Source: Pseudoalteromonas atlantica (GTDB taxonomy: Bacteria; Pseudomonadota; Gammaproteobacteria; Enterobacterales; Alteromonadaceae). Taken from it: a stretch of 64,000 nucleotides of DNA. Position numbers and translations under genes: made by a program. The DNA is taken from assembly GCA_007988745.1 (NCBI GenBank), contig BJUT01000012.1:18798-82797 (forward strand), written 5' to 3'. Shown here piece after piece: positions 9,430-17,943 of the stretch (the first letter of the stretch is position 1; each line of letters begins with the position of its first letter). Below the pieces are notes generated by a model. That model searched no databases. It had not been told where the DNA came from and worked only from the letters and a program-made list of their open reading frames with translations.

Positions 9430-9524
9430 TAATACCCAATCGCTTAATTAAGTGAGCTATTTTGAGTTATAAAAGCGAGTCATTAACAAGGTAAAAATTG
9501 CTTAAGTATGATTACAGGTTGCTA
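9430..9524 (-). repeat. Decayed copy of a MITE-like interspersed repeat
   Basis: AATACCCAATCGCTTAATTA at 9431-9450, continuing to TATTTTGAG, resembles one end of the repeat at 57458-57667 read in reverse. TTAAGTATGATT near 9502-9513 resembles the other end. The middle is deleted or diverged relative to the two clearer copies. Confidence 0.45.
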
Positions 9525-9538
9525 CAAAGGCCATCTAT

Positions 9539-9561
9539 AAAAAAAGCGCTCAGTGAGCGCT
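9539..9561 (-). terminator. Terminator of the symporter/SnoaL operon
   Basis: AGCGCTC (9545-9551), a 3-nt loop and GAGCGCT (9555-9561) form a 7-bp stem. The run of A to its left reads as a T tract on the minus strand. It lies 24 bp past the last gene of the operon. Confidence 0.8.
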
Positions 9562-9585
9562 CGAAGGGAAGTGGAAAAGGTGACC

Positions 9586-10440
9586 TTATAATGCAAACTG
9601 CTGGTTAAGTGCCAGCGTGTCGAATTGCATTACTTCGTGGGTTATTTGATTATCGCTGATGCTAATAACGCTAATTATTTGCTGACGTACACGTACGTTT
9701 TTAGCATTAAAGCTGCCATCGAGAGTCCAGCATAGGGTGGCTTGGTTTTGCGTACTGTCATACTCAACGGTTTCTAGCTGGGCATAGCGTCTGCTTAGCG
9801 ATTGCGTAAAATCTAAGTGGCAATCAAGCAGCGCGCTAATAGGTTGTGGCTGTGTGTTACCTGCAAGTACAGCCGTAGCGCTTGGAGTATAAAGGGTTTC
9901 AAACTGAGCCAGGTTGTTAGTTTGCCAAATTTGCCACCAGTTATCTAAAGTACGAGCAGTGTGAGAGGGCAGCTCGCAAATAGCGCTGGGGGTTGCATGA
10001 AAAGTAGTAGGGTGCAGCTGGTTATCTAAATCGCTAACAATAATCGGGTCACTTTTTGGTAGTTTAGGAATAACCGAGCTGTTATTTACCGTTGTATTTA
10101 CATACTCGTTATTGGCTAGAGACAACGTATCAACCACACATTTTACTGACTTAATAAAAGTCCCGTTGTGTTTTATTACAAACGTTAAACGCACTGGGTT
10201 TTTAAGCTTTTTAGGCTGTAAAACCAGCTGTAGGGTTTCACGTTCTGCGCCTACACTATGAGTGTGCGATACACACTCAGACACACCATATTGAGCTAAA
10301 AAGCTAAGCCACAAAGGCTGCGCCTGCAAAGCACCCATGGCAGTAAAGTGGTGCTGCTGCCAACGGCTACTGCGAAGCAACTTGCTGCTTAGGCCTTCAA
10401 TGTCGGCTTTAGTGTATAAATCGATAATAGCGTTGATCAT
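9586..10440 (-). CDS. Double NTF2/SnoaL-like domain protein, divergent
   Basis: Start chosen at the ATG at 10440: it has a strong RBS (GGGAGGA) and overlaps the TGA of the upstream gene as ATGA, whereas the frame open from 10455 adds five residues without support. The 284-aa product seems to hold two alpha+beta barrel (NTF2-like) halves; the second, about residues 150-284, begins with ARTLDNWWQIWQTNNLAQFETL and contains ATLCWTLDGSFN. NTF2-like folds serve isomerases, dehydratases, hydrolases and cyclases. It is the last gene of an operon with a symporter and two other SnoaL-like proteins. The catalytic role is unknown, and it lacks the WYGPxxIG motif of its neighbours. Confidence 0.7.
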   Translation of the reverse strand: MINAIIDLYTKADIEGLSSKLLRSSRWQQHHFTAMGALQAQPLWLSFLAQYGVSECVSHTHSVGAERETLQLVLQPKKLKNPVRLTFVIKHNGTFIKSVKCVVDTLSLANNEYVNTTVNNSSVIPKLPKSDPIIVSDLDNQLHPTTFHATPSAICELPSHTARTLDNWWQIWQTNNLAQFETLYTPSATAVLAGNTQPQPISALLDCHLDFTQSLSRRYAQLETVEYDSTQNQATLCWTLDGSFNAKNVRVRQQIISVISISDNQITHEVMQFDTLALNQQFAL

Positions 10441-11540
10441 GCATTTTCCTCCCACTGTGATTTGTTGACTAATGCATGTGCTTTAAATAAGTTTGCATAA
10501 AGTGCTACTTCATCAAAAACGGTGATCTCTTCGATGATTTTTTTGTTTTTAATACGCAAATGCGATGCGCCTAAAATAAAGTAAGGCTGCTGTTTAAGCT
10601 CACTTAGCTCGCTATTTTGCGGATTAAAGTGGCCGGCTAGCGACCAGCGTATCGCTACATCTGTTGTGGTTTCGTCAAATGGGGTAATAGCTATATGATC
10701 AATCGTTAATTTGGCGTTGGGGCAGGTTGCAAAAAATTGTATAAATACGCCGTTAATTTGTGCAAGTCCGGTGGCCATTCTGCCGCTAGGCCATTGCTGT
10801 GTGGCCGTTAAACTGTAAAATTCGTGCACTTTAGCAAACTGTTTTTGATTAAATAGCGTGTCTAACCAAGTGTGGGCAAATGCCGCAAGCTCACCCTCTA
10901 CAATGGGCGTACTTGCAACGCGGTGATCTATGGCAATTACACGGTTAAATTCATCGTTTAGCCACTGCGTGTGTTTTTCTTTACTCGGAATGTTTGCCAT
11001 GTGTTTGGCTACATTGATAATGTTTAAGCCAAGCTGCTTAACTAAAAAACCGTTGTCGCGCACTAGCCACTCTTTAACTATTTTGTTTTCAAAGCATACG
11101 CAGTCGGCAATGGTTGTAACACGCCCTGTTTTATGTGTTGCTGGGCCAAACTCAGAGTTACCTGTGTTAGTCATTACACTGCTAATTAAATGTGATGAGT
11201 AATAGTGCTCGTTGGCTTCTTCTGAAAACACCACGTTTTCGCCAATTAGGCTTCTGTCGGGGAAGGCGGCAATAGTTTTAAGGGTGCCTTGAATAACATC
11301 TTCTATGTTTTCGCCATAGGCGCCAAGGGTAAAAACAGGGCATACATCGGCGTAATAGCGATAGCATAAGCCAATGTTTTTTTGCTCCCAAATACGGTGC
11401 GTTATGCGTAAAATGTAATCAACGATATCAACAAATTCGTCATCAAAACCGATTAAAGGCTGTTGTTTGTTACCTTGCGGGTTTAACACGCTCGATAACG
11501 GCAACCAGTAAGGTTGGGTCATATTATTGTGTTTGTTCAT
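10437..11540 (-). CDS. Double NTF2/SnoaL-like domain protein
   Basis: Start taken at the ATG at 11540 (RBS AAGAGG, 5-nt gap); a GTG two codons earlier is possible but lies in the RBS. The 367-aa product shows two NTF2-like halves. The first has HRIWEQKNIGLCYRYYADV and ENVVFSEEANEHYYSSHLIS; the second has HTWLDTLFNQKQFAKVHEFY and DVAIRWSLAGHFNP. The second-half pattern resembles the last gene of the operon, so the two may be old duplicates. It follows the 321-aa SnoaL gene closely and overlaps the next gene by 4 bp. Function unknown; inferred to act on the imported compound. Confidence 0.72.
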   Translation of the reverse strand: MNKHNNMTQPYWLPLSSVLNPQGNKQQPLIGFDDEFVDIVDYILRITHRIWEQKNIGLCYRYYADVCPVFTLGAYGENIEDVIQGTLKTIAAFPDRSLIGENVVFSEEANEHYYSSHLISSVMTNTGNSEFGPATHKTGRVTTIADCVCFENKIVKEWLVRDNGFLVKQLGLNIINVAKHMANIPSKEKHTQWLNDEFNRVIAIDHRVASTPIVEGELAAFAHTWLDTLFNQKQFAKVHEFYSLTATQQWPSGRMATGLAQINGVFIQFFATCPNAKLTIDHIAITPFDETTTDVAIRWSLAGHFNPQNSELSELKQQPYFILGASHLRIKNKKIIEEITVFDEVALYANLFKAHALVNKSQWEENA

Positions 11541-11549
11541 GCTCACCTC

Positions 11550-12515
11550 TTAATTAGCTGCGGCTATTTTGCGTTGCATTTGCTCAAAAATATCAATGCC
11601 CATTCCATCTAATAAATGAGGGATATCAATAGCGACCCAGTTTTCTTTTAATATGCCGTTTTCGCAGCGCCAAAAGTCCATTACACGCGGGAACAGCTTA
11701 TTGCCAGAAGGCGGTAGACCTAACCAGTCTTCACCGGTATGGGTGCCATACATGTGAGGCCAGCCGCCGGTAGCAACAAAGTTATCGTGACTTACTAAAC
11801 ACAGTGTTTTATTAATACCGCGATCAGGAAAGCCTTTTAAAAACGGCCCTTGATGGTGCTCTCTAAAGCCGCTAATTCCGCGGGTTGTACCAATGCCTGC
11901 TGGGCCATACCAAATAAAGTCTGGGTGCCAGTATTTTTCTAAATTAATGCTGTATAGGTCTTTACCGTCATAGCGGCCAAGCTCTGTGAGCATATCAACT
12001 ACAAGTTGCTCGTTGGTTTTGCTAAGCGTTTCGTTTTTATCACCTGTTGGTACGCCATCAAGTGTGGTGGGGGGCATAACTAAACCTGGGTAACCTAAGC
12101 TTGGGCGTAATGGGTTTACGCCTACTTGGTTCATTACATCAATTAAATCTAAAAATGTATAAACACTAACCACTTGGTTGTTTTCTATTTGCGCCATTTC
12201 GCTGTAGCGAATAAACACACTTTTGCCACTGGCAGGAATACCCAATAAAGGCTGTGTAAATGTGCCGGTAAAATACCCTGTTGCACACACCCATTGCTCA
12301 CCTTTGTAGTCGCCCTGGATAGAGATAAACGGTTTGCGCTCTATGTCAGGTAACGAATGTTTAAGTACGCCAAAGTAGTCATTAATCACATTTTGCTTTG
12401 TGCTAATAGGCTCAAAAGGGTGGCTTACCTGCCATTGAACGGAGTCTGCAAGCAATGCTTGATTTGGCAATTCTGCAGCGCTGAAGTTTTCGAAAAGCTG
12501 TTCTAAAATATTCAT
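11550..12515 (-). CDS. SnoaL-like (ester cyclase-type) double-domain protein
   Basis: A 321-aa protein, RBS AAGGTG before ATG. Two SnoaL-like halves are evident: residues about 1-135 (WVCATGYFTGTF, IRYSEMAQI) and about 160-321, with the signature HPDFIWYGPAGIG, then RGISGFREHHQGPFLKGFPDR and the ending LLDGMGIDIFEQMQRK. The same WYGPxxIG and PF...L motifs occur in the proteins at 14374 and 15443, so these three are paralogues. SnoaL-type proteins close or open rings or shift bonds without cofactors. It is in one minus-strand operon with the symporter (10-bp gap). Substrate unknown. Confidence 0.8.
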   Translation of the reverse strand: MNILEQLFENFSAAELPNQALLADSVQWQVSHPFEPISTKQNVINDYFGVLKHSLPDIERKPFISIQGDYKGEQWVCATGYFTGTFTQPLLGIPASGKSVFIRYSEMAQIENNQVVSVYTFLDLIDVMNQVGVNPLRPSLGYPGLVMPPTTLDGVPTGDKNETLSKTNEQLVVDMLTELGRYDGKDLYSINLEKYWHPDFIWYGPAGIGTTRGISGFREHHQGPFLKGFPDRGINKTLCLVSHDNFVATGGWPHMYGTHTGEDWLGLPPSGNKLFPRVMDFWRCENGILKENWVAIDIPHLLDGMGIDIFEQMQRKIAAAN

Positions 12516-12525
12516 TTATTTCACC

Positions 12526-14136
12526 TTACACAAAATATTCAAATAACATGAGAGAGGCAAAGCTCAGTACAAAAAAGCCAAGTAACCAGTAATTGATTGA
12601 GTCAAACTTACCCGGAATTAAGTACCAGCCGTTTTCTTTTTCTGGACGTTTTTCATCTTTAAATGCTTTTAACTGACCTTTAATGGTGTATTCGTTGTAA
12701 TCCTCTTGATAGCCATCAAATGCAATACTTAACGCAATGCTAAATACAAGGCAGGTTATTGCCCCTATGGCGCAGTACCATGGCCATGCAATGTCGGTAA
12801 ACAGTGCGCACACAGCAACGGTAATAAACGACACTAAGGTGCCTATTAATAAGCCTTTTTCGGTGGTGTGCTTAGAGAAAAACCCAAGGGCAAACATGCC
12901 AAGCTGAGCACCTACAAAGTACGAGCCTACTTTAGTGAGTATTTCTAAAATTGAGCCTTCGCTGTATAGGTGATACATAATGGCCGGAATAATAATGATC
13001 ACCGCCCAACCTAGCGTAAATAAGCGAGTAACATTTAAATAGTGAGCATCGTTTTTTTCAGGCGCAAAGTACTTTTTATAAAAATCGATAGTACTTATGG
13101 TTGAAAGTGAGTTAAGTGCTGAGTCGAGGCTCGACATAGATGCTGCCATTACCGCAGCGGCAATAATGCCCATTAACCCTGGTAAGCCATAATCAGCTGC
13201 AAACTGTAAAATAATTAAGTTGTCGTTTTCAAAAGTGCGCCCGCCGTAGTAGCTATAAAACAGCACGCCCATAAATATAAAAAACAAGTAAATAAAGAAC
13301 GCGATAAAGCCCATTAGTAAGTAGGATTTTTTAGCATCGCCAATATTTTTAGCGGCAAGGGTGCGTTGCACCATCATTTGGTTAGTGCCATACACCGTAA
13401 TGTGATACAGCGACATAGCCAGCACGCCAGACCACACGGTAGTTACTTGGGTAAAGTCGAGCGAGAAATTAAGTGGGTCTAATTTACCTTGGCTTTTTAG
13501 CTCGCTCAGAGTTGAGCTAAATGAACCATCCATTGAGGTGATAAGGGCATACATAATAATACCAGCCCCTATAAATAAGATGGCTGACTGAATTACATCG
13601 GTCCATATAACGGCGGTTATGCCACCTAGCATGGTATAAATAAGGGCGATTATGGTAACTAAAAATATCGCAGTTATAACATTTATATCGATAATAAAGG
13701 CCAACACTAAGGAGGTTGCATACAGCACTGCGGCTGAACCCATAGTTTGCGATATTAACCAAATAGTAGAGATAAGTAAGCGGGCCTTTTTACCAAAGCG
13801 GCGCTCTTGGTATTCGTAAATAGAGGCCACACCCGCGTTGTAAAAAAACGGAAAAAACAAACACACCACCGCCACAATAACCAGTGGGTAGTTAAGGTGT
13901 ATGGCAATAACCGAGAGTCCCTCTTTGTAAGACCACGCTGGCGCACCTAAAAAGGTGAGCGCACTTACGTAAGTAGCAACAACCGATATACCAATAGCCC
14001 ACCAAGGTGTTGTTTTTCGACCTATGTAAAAGTCGTTAGCACTACTGATCTTTTTACTAATTACAAACCCAAGTATTAGGTTGGCAATTATGTACCCGAT
14101 GAGAATGCTCCAATTCAACAATCCAAAATCATTCAT
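12526..14136 (-). CDS. Sodium:solute symporter (SSS family)
   Basis: A 536-aa polytopic membrane protein with about 13-14 hydrophobic segments. The family-typical region FYIGRKTTPWWAIGISVVAT lies near residues 37-56, with AALTFLGAP-like ALTFLGAPAWSYKEG after it. The central segment ITAVIWTDVIQSAILFIGAG and later AAVMAASMSSLDSALNSLST match the SSS sodium-site region. It should bring the substrate or a periplasmic breakdown product across the inner membrane with Na+, suiting a marine host. It is the first gene of the operon; its promoter region carries operator site 3, 77 bp upstream of the ATG. Related members carry sugars, myo-inositol or sialic acid; specificity cannot be read here. Confidence 0.92.
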   Translation of the reverse strand: MNDFGLLNWSILIGYIIANLILGFVISKKISSANDFYIGRKTTPWWAIGISVVATYVSALTFLGAPAWSYKEGLSVIAIHLNYPLVIVAVVCLFFPFFYNAGVASIYEYQERRFGKKARLLISTIWLISQTMGSAAVLYATSLVLAFIIDINVITAIFLVTIIALIYTMLGGITAVIWTDVIQSAILFIGAGIIMYALITSMDGSFSSTLSELKSQGKLDPLNFSLDFTQVTTVWSGVLAMSLYHITVYGTNQMMVQRTLAAKNIGDAKKSYLLMGFIAFFIYLFFIFMGVLFYSYYGGRTFENDNLIILQFAADYGLPGLMGIIAAAVMAASMSSLDSALNSLSTISTIDFYKKYFAPEKNDAHYLNVTRLFTLGWAVIIIIPAIMYHLYSEGSILEILTKVGSYFVGAQLGMFALGFFSKHTTEKGLLIGTLVSFITVAVCALFTDIAWPWYCAIGAITCLVFSIALSIAFDGYQEDYNEYTIKGQLKAFKDEKRPEKENGWYLIPGKFDSINYWLLGFFVLSFASLMLFEYFV

Positions 14137-14212
14137 AATTAATCCTGTTAGATTAGGTTTTACGGGCTTGAGAGCCTATTTGTATTTTTATTTTGAATCA
14201 TCATGAATCACT

Positions 14213-14228
14213 TTGACTTCGAAGTCAA
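14213..14228. promoter_or_regulatory. LacI-type operator, site 3
   Basis: TTGACTTCGAAGTCAA is a perfect 16-bp palindrome. It sits in the divergent promoter region between the symporter operon (ATG at 14136) and the SnoaL gene at 14374, so a single bound repressor could control both directions. Confidence 0.68.
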
Positions 14229-14373
14229 TTCTCATTAGTATTATTTTAAAGCAATTTATAACTTACTATTCACAGGCTTTTAATTACTCTTTAAATGCAA
14301 TACATTTTGTTAAAGTGTGTTTAACGGCGGTTTGAAGACATTAATTTGACTGCGCAAACAATGAGGAATAATC

Positions 14374-15387
14374 ATGGCAGATATACTTAAAGATAAACAA
14401 CTAGTTCGTCAATTCCATACTGCACTAGAAAAAGCACAAGGCAATGATTTACAAGCCGTATTTAATGAGTTTATGGCCAGTGAATACAGCTTTAAAGGGG
14501 TGCATCCGTTTAATGAGCTTGAGTGTGCTAATGATGTAATTGCCCAAGTTTGGCAGCCATTATTTAGCTCGTTTAGTGCGCTGCAGCGCCGTGAGGATAT
14601 TTTTATTGCAGGGCAAAGCGAAGCCGACGGCGGCCAGTGGGTGATGAGCATGGGCCATTTTATGGGCTTATTTGATAAAGATTGGCTAGGTATTGCGCCA
14701 ACCCATAAGCTTGCCACTTTGCGCTATGCCGAATTTAACTGCGTTAAAGACGGAAAAATAATTCAGACGGGCTTTTTCGTCGATATTATTGGTCTTATGA
14801 TGCAAGTAGGTTTAAACCCGCTGCCGCTCTCAACCGGGCAATATTTTACGTATCCTGGGCCACGTACGCACGATGGTATTCGTTTAGGTAAAAGTATCGA
14901 TGAGCAAAGCGAAAAAACAATGGCGCTGGTAAATCAAATGATTGATAACCTAACCGCGCTTAATAAAAGTGGCGTTGATACGTGCCCGCCCGAAGTGCTT
15001 GGTAAAACCTGGGATGAAAACATGGTGTGGTATGGCCCAGCAGGCATTGGCGCAACTTACACAATTAAGCGTTATCAGCAGCAGCACATGTATCCGTTTA
15101 GAGAAGGGTTAACGGGTAAAGTATTTAACGGCCATATTTGCCGGTTTGCTGAAGATGAGTTTGCCTGCTTTTTTGGCTGGCCTAACTTAACTAACACCGC
15201 CATTGGGGGCTTTTTAGGCCTACCGGGTGCTAATACCCCAGCAGATATGCGCGTGGTGGATGTGTATCACCGCGAGGGCGATAAACTGGTAGAAAACTGG
15301 GTCATTATTGATATTCCTTATTGGTTAAAACAACAAGGCCTAGATATTTTAAAGCGCACGCAAAGTATTGCGAACCCAGGCGCATAG
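14374..15387 (+). CDS. SnoaL-like (ester cyclase-type) double-domain protein
   Basis: The 337-aa product starts at an ATG with RBS GAGGAAT. Two SnoaL-like halves are present: about 1-145 (QWVMSMGHFMGLFDKDWLGI, LRYAEFNCVKDGKI) and about 180-337 (NMVWYGPAGIGATYTIKRYQ, YPFREGL, and the ending VIIDIPYWLKQQGLDIL). It is a paralogue of the proteins at 11550 and 15443, but in place of RGxxGF it has YTIKRYQ, so its active site may differ. It is a single-gene unit under operator site 3 with its own terminator. Enzymatic role unknown. Confidence 0.8.
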   Translation: MADILKDKQLVRQFHTALEKAQGNDLQAVFNEFMASEYSFKGVHPFNELECANDVIAQVWQPLFSSFSALQRREDIFIAGQSEADGGQWVMSMGHFMGLFDKDWLGIAPTHKLATLRYAEFNCVKDGKIIQTGFFVDIIGLMMQVGLNPLPLSTGQYFTYPGPRTHDGIRLGKSIDEQSEKTMALVNQMIDNLTALNKSGVDTCPPEVLGKTWDENMVWYGPAGIGATYTIKRYQQQHMYPFREGLTGKVFNGHICRFAEDEFACFFGWPNLTNTAIGGFLGLPGANTPADMRVVDVYHREGDKLVENWVIIDIPYWLKQQGLDILKRTQSIANPGA

Positions 15388-15404
15388 TCTATTTAAGTAA
15401 TAAA

Positions 15405-15430
15405 AAAGCTCTGTTTTACAGAGCTTTTTT
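15405..15430. terminator. Bidirectional terminator between convergent SnoaL genes
   Basis: AAAGCTCTG (15405-15413) pairs with CAGAGCTTT (15419-15427) around a 5-nt loop. An A run on the left and a T run on the right allow termination in both directions. Confidence 0.85.
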
Positions 15431-15442
15431 TGTTTATACGTC

Positions 15443-16465
15443 CTAGGGTGCAAAATTTAAATAGCGCGCTTTGGTAAGCTCTTTCATGCGTGCGAACACA
15501 TCTACCCCAATTTGATGGTACACATCGAGTATATCTATTAATACCCAGTTTTCGCGAATTAAGTTATTCTCGGCACGCCAAAAGTCGAGACTACGCATGG
15601 TTATTTGCTGGTTTGCAGGCGCAATACCTAACCAACCATCATTACTAATAGTCATGCTCATACCCGGCCATGCGGTAAAGCCAACATAGTTTTCATCGGC
15701 AAATAAATAGCCTTTACTTGCATCACCTACTCGGTTTGGGAGGGCATTTAAAAACGGAATTTGATGCCAGTTTCTAAACCCTTTTATACCTCGTGCAGTG
15801 CCTATGGTGCTTGGTCCATACCAGCTACAGTGCGGGTGCCAAAATTGCTCAAGCTTCATGGCCTCTATACCGCCTTTGGCATAAAAACCAAGGTGCTCAC
15901 ACATGTCGCCCACAAGTTTTAAGCTTTGTGCTGCGTGCTCTTCATTGTATTCGTTTGTGATTAATCCATCTTGCGTTGCAGGGCCTGGTACATGCCACTC
16001 TTTACCTAAGCTCACCGAAAGCGGCCATACTTTAGCTTGCATCATTACTTCGGGAATATCCCAAATAGCTTGTACTTCTACCACTTTGTTATTTTTAATA
16101 CGGTAAAATTCATGAAAACGCATGCTAACTTGATGCCCAGTAGGGGGGATATCAAGCCATGGCTTTTCAAACGAACCGGTATAATAACCGCAACAACCTA
16201 CCCAGTCTGAGTCGTTAATTGAGCTACCTGCCATAACGATTGTATCGCGGCGCTCTAAGCCTACAAATGCCTCGCTAAGCGGTAAATAAACTTGCTCAAT
16301 AAGTGCATTAGGGTTGGTAAGTGTTTCAAACGGGTAACACAGCTGAATGAGCGCGTCATCGCTAAACACGGTATTAATTTGTGTATGTAAGGCGTTTATA
16401 TCAAAGTTATACAGGGCCTGTCTAAAGTCGTGTATTAACGCTTTATTTTTATTATGAATGTTCAT
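15443..16465 (-). CDS. SnoaL-like (ester cyclase-type) double-domain protein
   Basis: Start chosen at the ATG at 16465 (RBS AGGAG), which gives 340 aa and a 14-bp overlap with the aldolase gene; a frame open to 16519 has no RBS. Two halves are visible: WVGCCGYYTGSFEKPWLDIP and MRFHEFYRIKNNKV in the first, HPHCSWYGPSTIGTARGIKG and LNALPNR in the second, ending ILDVYHQIGVDVFARM. It is a close paralogue of the protein at 11550. As the last gene of the hisD-like / lacI / hydrolase / aldolase operon it links the SnoaL proteins directly to the enzymes of the pathway. Confidence 0.8.
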   Translation of the reverse strand: MNIHNKNKALIHDFRQALYNFDINALHTQINTVFSDDALIQLCYPFETLTNPNALIEQVYLPLSEAFVGLERRDTIVMAGSSINDSDWVGCCGYYTGSFEKPWLDIPPTGHQVSMRFHEFYRIKNNKVVEVQAIWDIPEVMMQAKVWPLSVSLGKEWHVPGPATQDGLITNEYNEEHAAQSLKLVGDMCEHLGFYAKGGIEAMKLEQFWHPHCSWYGPSTIGTARGIKGFRNWHQIPFLNALPNRVGDASKGYLFADENYVGFTAWPGMSMTISNDGWLGIAPANQQITMRSLDFWRAENNLIRENWVLIDILDVYHQIGVDVFARMKELTKARYLNFAP

Positions 16466-17231
16466 TGCTTTGGGCTCCTGTTGCTGTTTCAAATTGGTCT
16501 CGCAATTGCTTAGCGCCACTTAATAAAAAGCTGTGATCTGAGCCTAATAAATAAAAGCTCACGCCTAATGATTGCCAATGGCTCAGCTCGCTCAAATTAC
16601 CTACAAACATGCCACAGCATTTATTATATTTAGCCGCTGCCTTGGCTATTTTAGTGACAGCCTCAAGTACAATAGGGGCGCTTGGGTTGGTTTCGCCAAG
16701 GGAAATGGTTAAATCCATACGGCCTATAAAAATGCAGTCTATTTCATCTATTTGGCACAGTTGCTCGATATTATCCAGTGCATCGGCATCTTCTATTTGA
16801 GCAATAATACAGGTTGATGACTTATTGCTTGCTAGGTTATCGGTTAGGGCATGGGTTGTGTAACCAGCAAAGCGGCTTGAACCGGCATAGCCTCGGCCGT
16901 TATTGCCATAAAAGCAGTTTTTAATAATTGCTTTTGCTTGTTCGGGGGTTTTTATATGCGGCAGTACAAGGCCATCTGCGCCTATATCTAAGCTACTTAA
17001 TAAAGAGGCGTGGTCTGTATTACTAACACGTATAAGCGTGGGCATATTTTTAGTACGTGCTGCCATTATGCAGCTATCTAAATCGCCTCTATCAAAGGGC
17101 GCATGCTCTGCATCAAGGCACAGAACATCAAGGTTAGTGTGAGCCAATACTTCTGTATTATGATAATGCGTGCTTTTAATAAAAGTACCTAGCAGTAGTT
17201 GTTTTGCATTTAACTTTTGCTTTAAATTCAT
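16452..17231 (-). CDS. HpcH/HpaI-family class II aldolase
   Basis: The 259-aa product fits the family of metal-dependent pyruvate aldolases that cleave 4-hydroxy-2-oxoacids. Expected residues are in place: His43 in LDAEHAPFD, Arg68 in LIRVSN, and metal ligands Glu147 (AQIED) and Asp173 (FIGRMDLTISLG). The reaction is probably retro-aldol release of pyruvate or a related 2-oxoacid from the breakdown product. Its start overlaps the stop of the hydrolase gene (ATGA), so the two are translationally coupled. The aldehyde half of the substrate cannot be deduced. Confidence 0.88.
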   Translation of the reverse strand: MNLKQKLNAKQLLLGTFIKSTHYHNTEVLAHTNLDVLCLDAEHAPFDRGDLDSCIMAARTKNMPTLIRVSNTDHASLLSSLDIGADGLVLPHIKTPEQAKAIIKNCFYGNNGRGYAGSSRFAGYTTHALTDNLASNKSSTCIIAQIEDADALDNIEQLCQIDEIDCIFIGRMDLTISLGETNPSAPIVLEAVTKIAKAAAKYNKCCGMFVGNLSELSHWQSLGVSFYLLGSDHSFLLSGAKQLRDQFETATGAQSNEHS

Positions 17232-17929
17232 GATAAAGACTCCAACCAGTCTAATAAAATTGTGTTTACCGTATTACTTCGCTCAAGCGGGGCAAAGTGA
17301 GCGCAATGACCAAGCAGTACAAGGTCACTATTAGGCGCTGCTTCATGCATACTTTGCTGAACACTTGCCGGGCATAACGGGTCATGCTCGCCCCCAATAA
17401 TGAGTAGTTTTTTTGTACTTTGCTTTATTACGCTTAACGTATCTTCGCGGGTGGCAAGTGCACTCAGCTGGGCGCTAAAGGCGTTAATACCCAGATCGTT
17501 TGCCATGCTAAGTACGGTCTCTTCATGGGCTTTACTTGGTTGGTAAAAGTAGTGCGGTAAAAAGTCACGTTTAAGCAGGGCTTCTAAACTGCTGCTTTTG
17601 GCGTGTTCAATTTGTTTGAGCCTAATTGCAGGGCGCTCAGGTTTATCGGCTAAATAATTGCTCGACATTAAACACAAGGAGGTAACAAGCTCAGGGTTTG
17701 ATTTTAACAGGGCAAGCGCAACAATTCCGCCCATGGAAAAACCTATAAATGGGCCCGGCTCTTGTACAATTTTTTTGCAAAGTTCTACCATTTGCAAAAT
17801 GCTAGATTGCTCGGTGAAGGGTATTACGCTCGGTGTATAACCTGCATTTTGCAGTGCGTTAATTTGCGCTGCAAACATGCGGTGATTACACAGTGTACCA
17901 GGTAAAATATAAACAGGATTTTTGGCCAC
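17228..17929 (-). CDS. Alpha/beta hydrolase
   Basis: A 233-aa alpha/beta hydrolase starting at GTG with RBS AAGGAA, 14 bp after the regulator gene. The nucleophile elbow is GFSMGG with Ser65, the acid is in GGEHDPLCP, and the catalytic His in GHCAHFAPLER. An oxyanion segment, ILPGTLCNHRMF, is near the N-terminus. There is no signal peptide, so it acts in the cytoplasm. The shape recalls lactonase/esterase members that open enol-lactones or cleave esters in catabolic pathways. Given the operon it probably opens a lactone or ester intermediate made by the dehydrogenases; this is inference. Confidence 0.85.
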   Translation of the reverse strand: MAKNPVYILPGTLCNHRMFAAQINALQNAGYTPSVIPFTEQSSILQMVELCKKIVQEPGPFIGFSMGGIVALALLKSNPELVTSLCLMSSNYLADKPERPAIRLKQIEHAKSSSLEALLKRDFLPHYFYQPSKAHEETVLSMANDLGINAFSAQLSALATREDTLSVIKQSTKKLLIIGGEHDPLCPASVQQSMHEAAPNSDLVLLGHCAHFAPLERSNTVNTILLDWLESLS

Positions 17930-17943
17930 AAAAATTCCTTAAT

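Larger units (their letters stand above)
9083..9585. other. Intergenic region between receptor 2 and the SnoaL operon
   Basis: About 500 bp without a gene. It holds the terminator of receptor 2 (9118-9146), a decayed copy of the interspersed repeat (9430-9524), and the terminator of the opposing operon (9539-9561). Confidence 0.7.
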
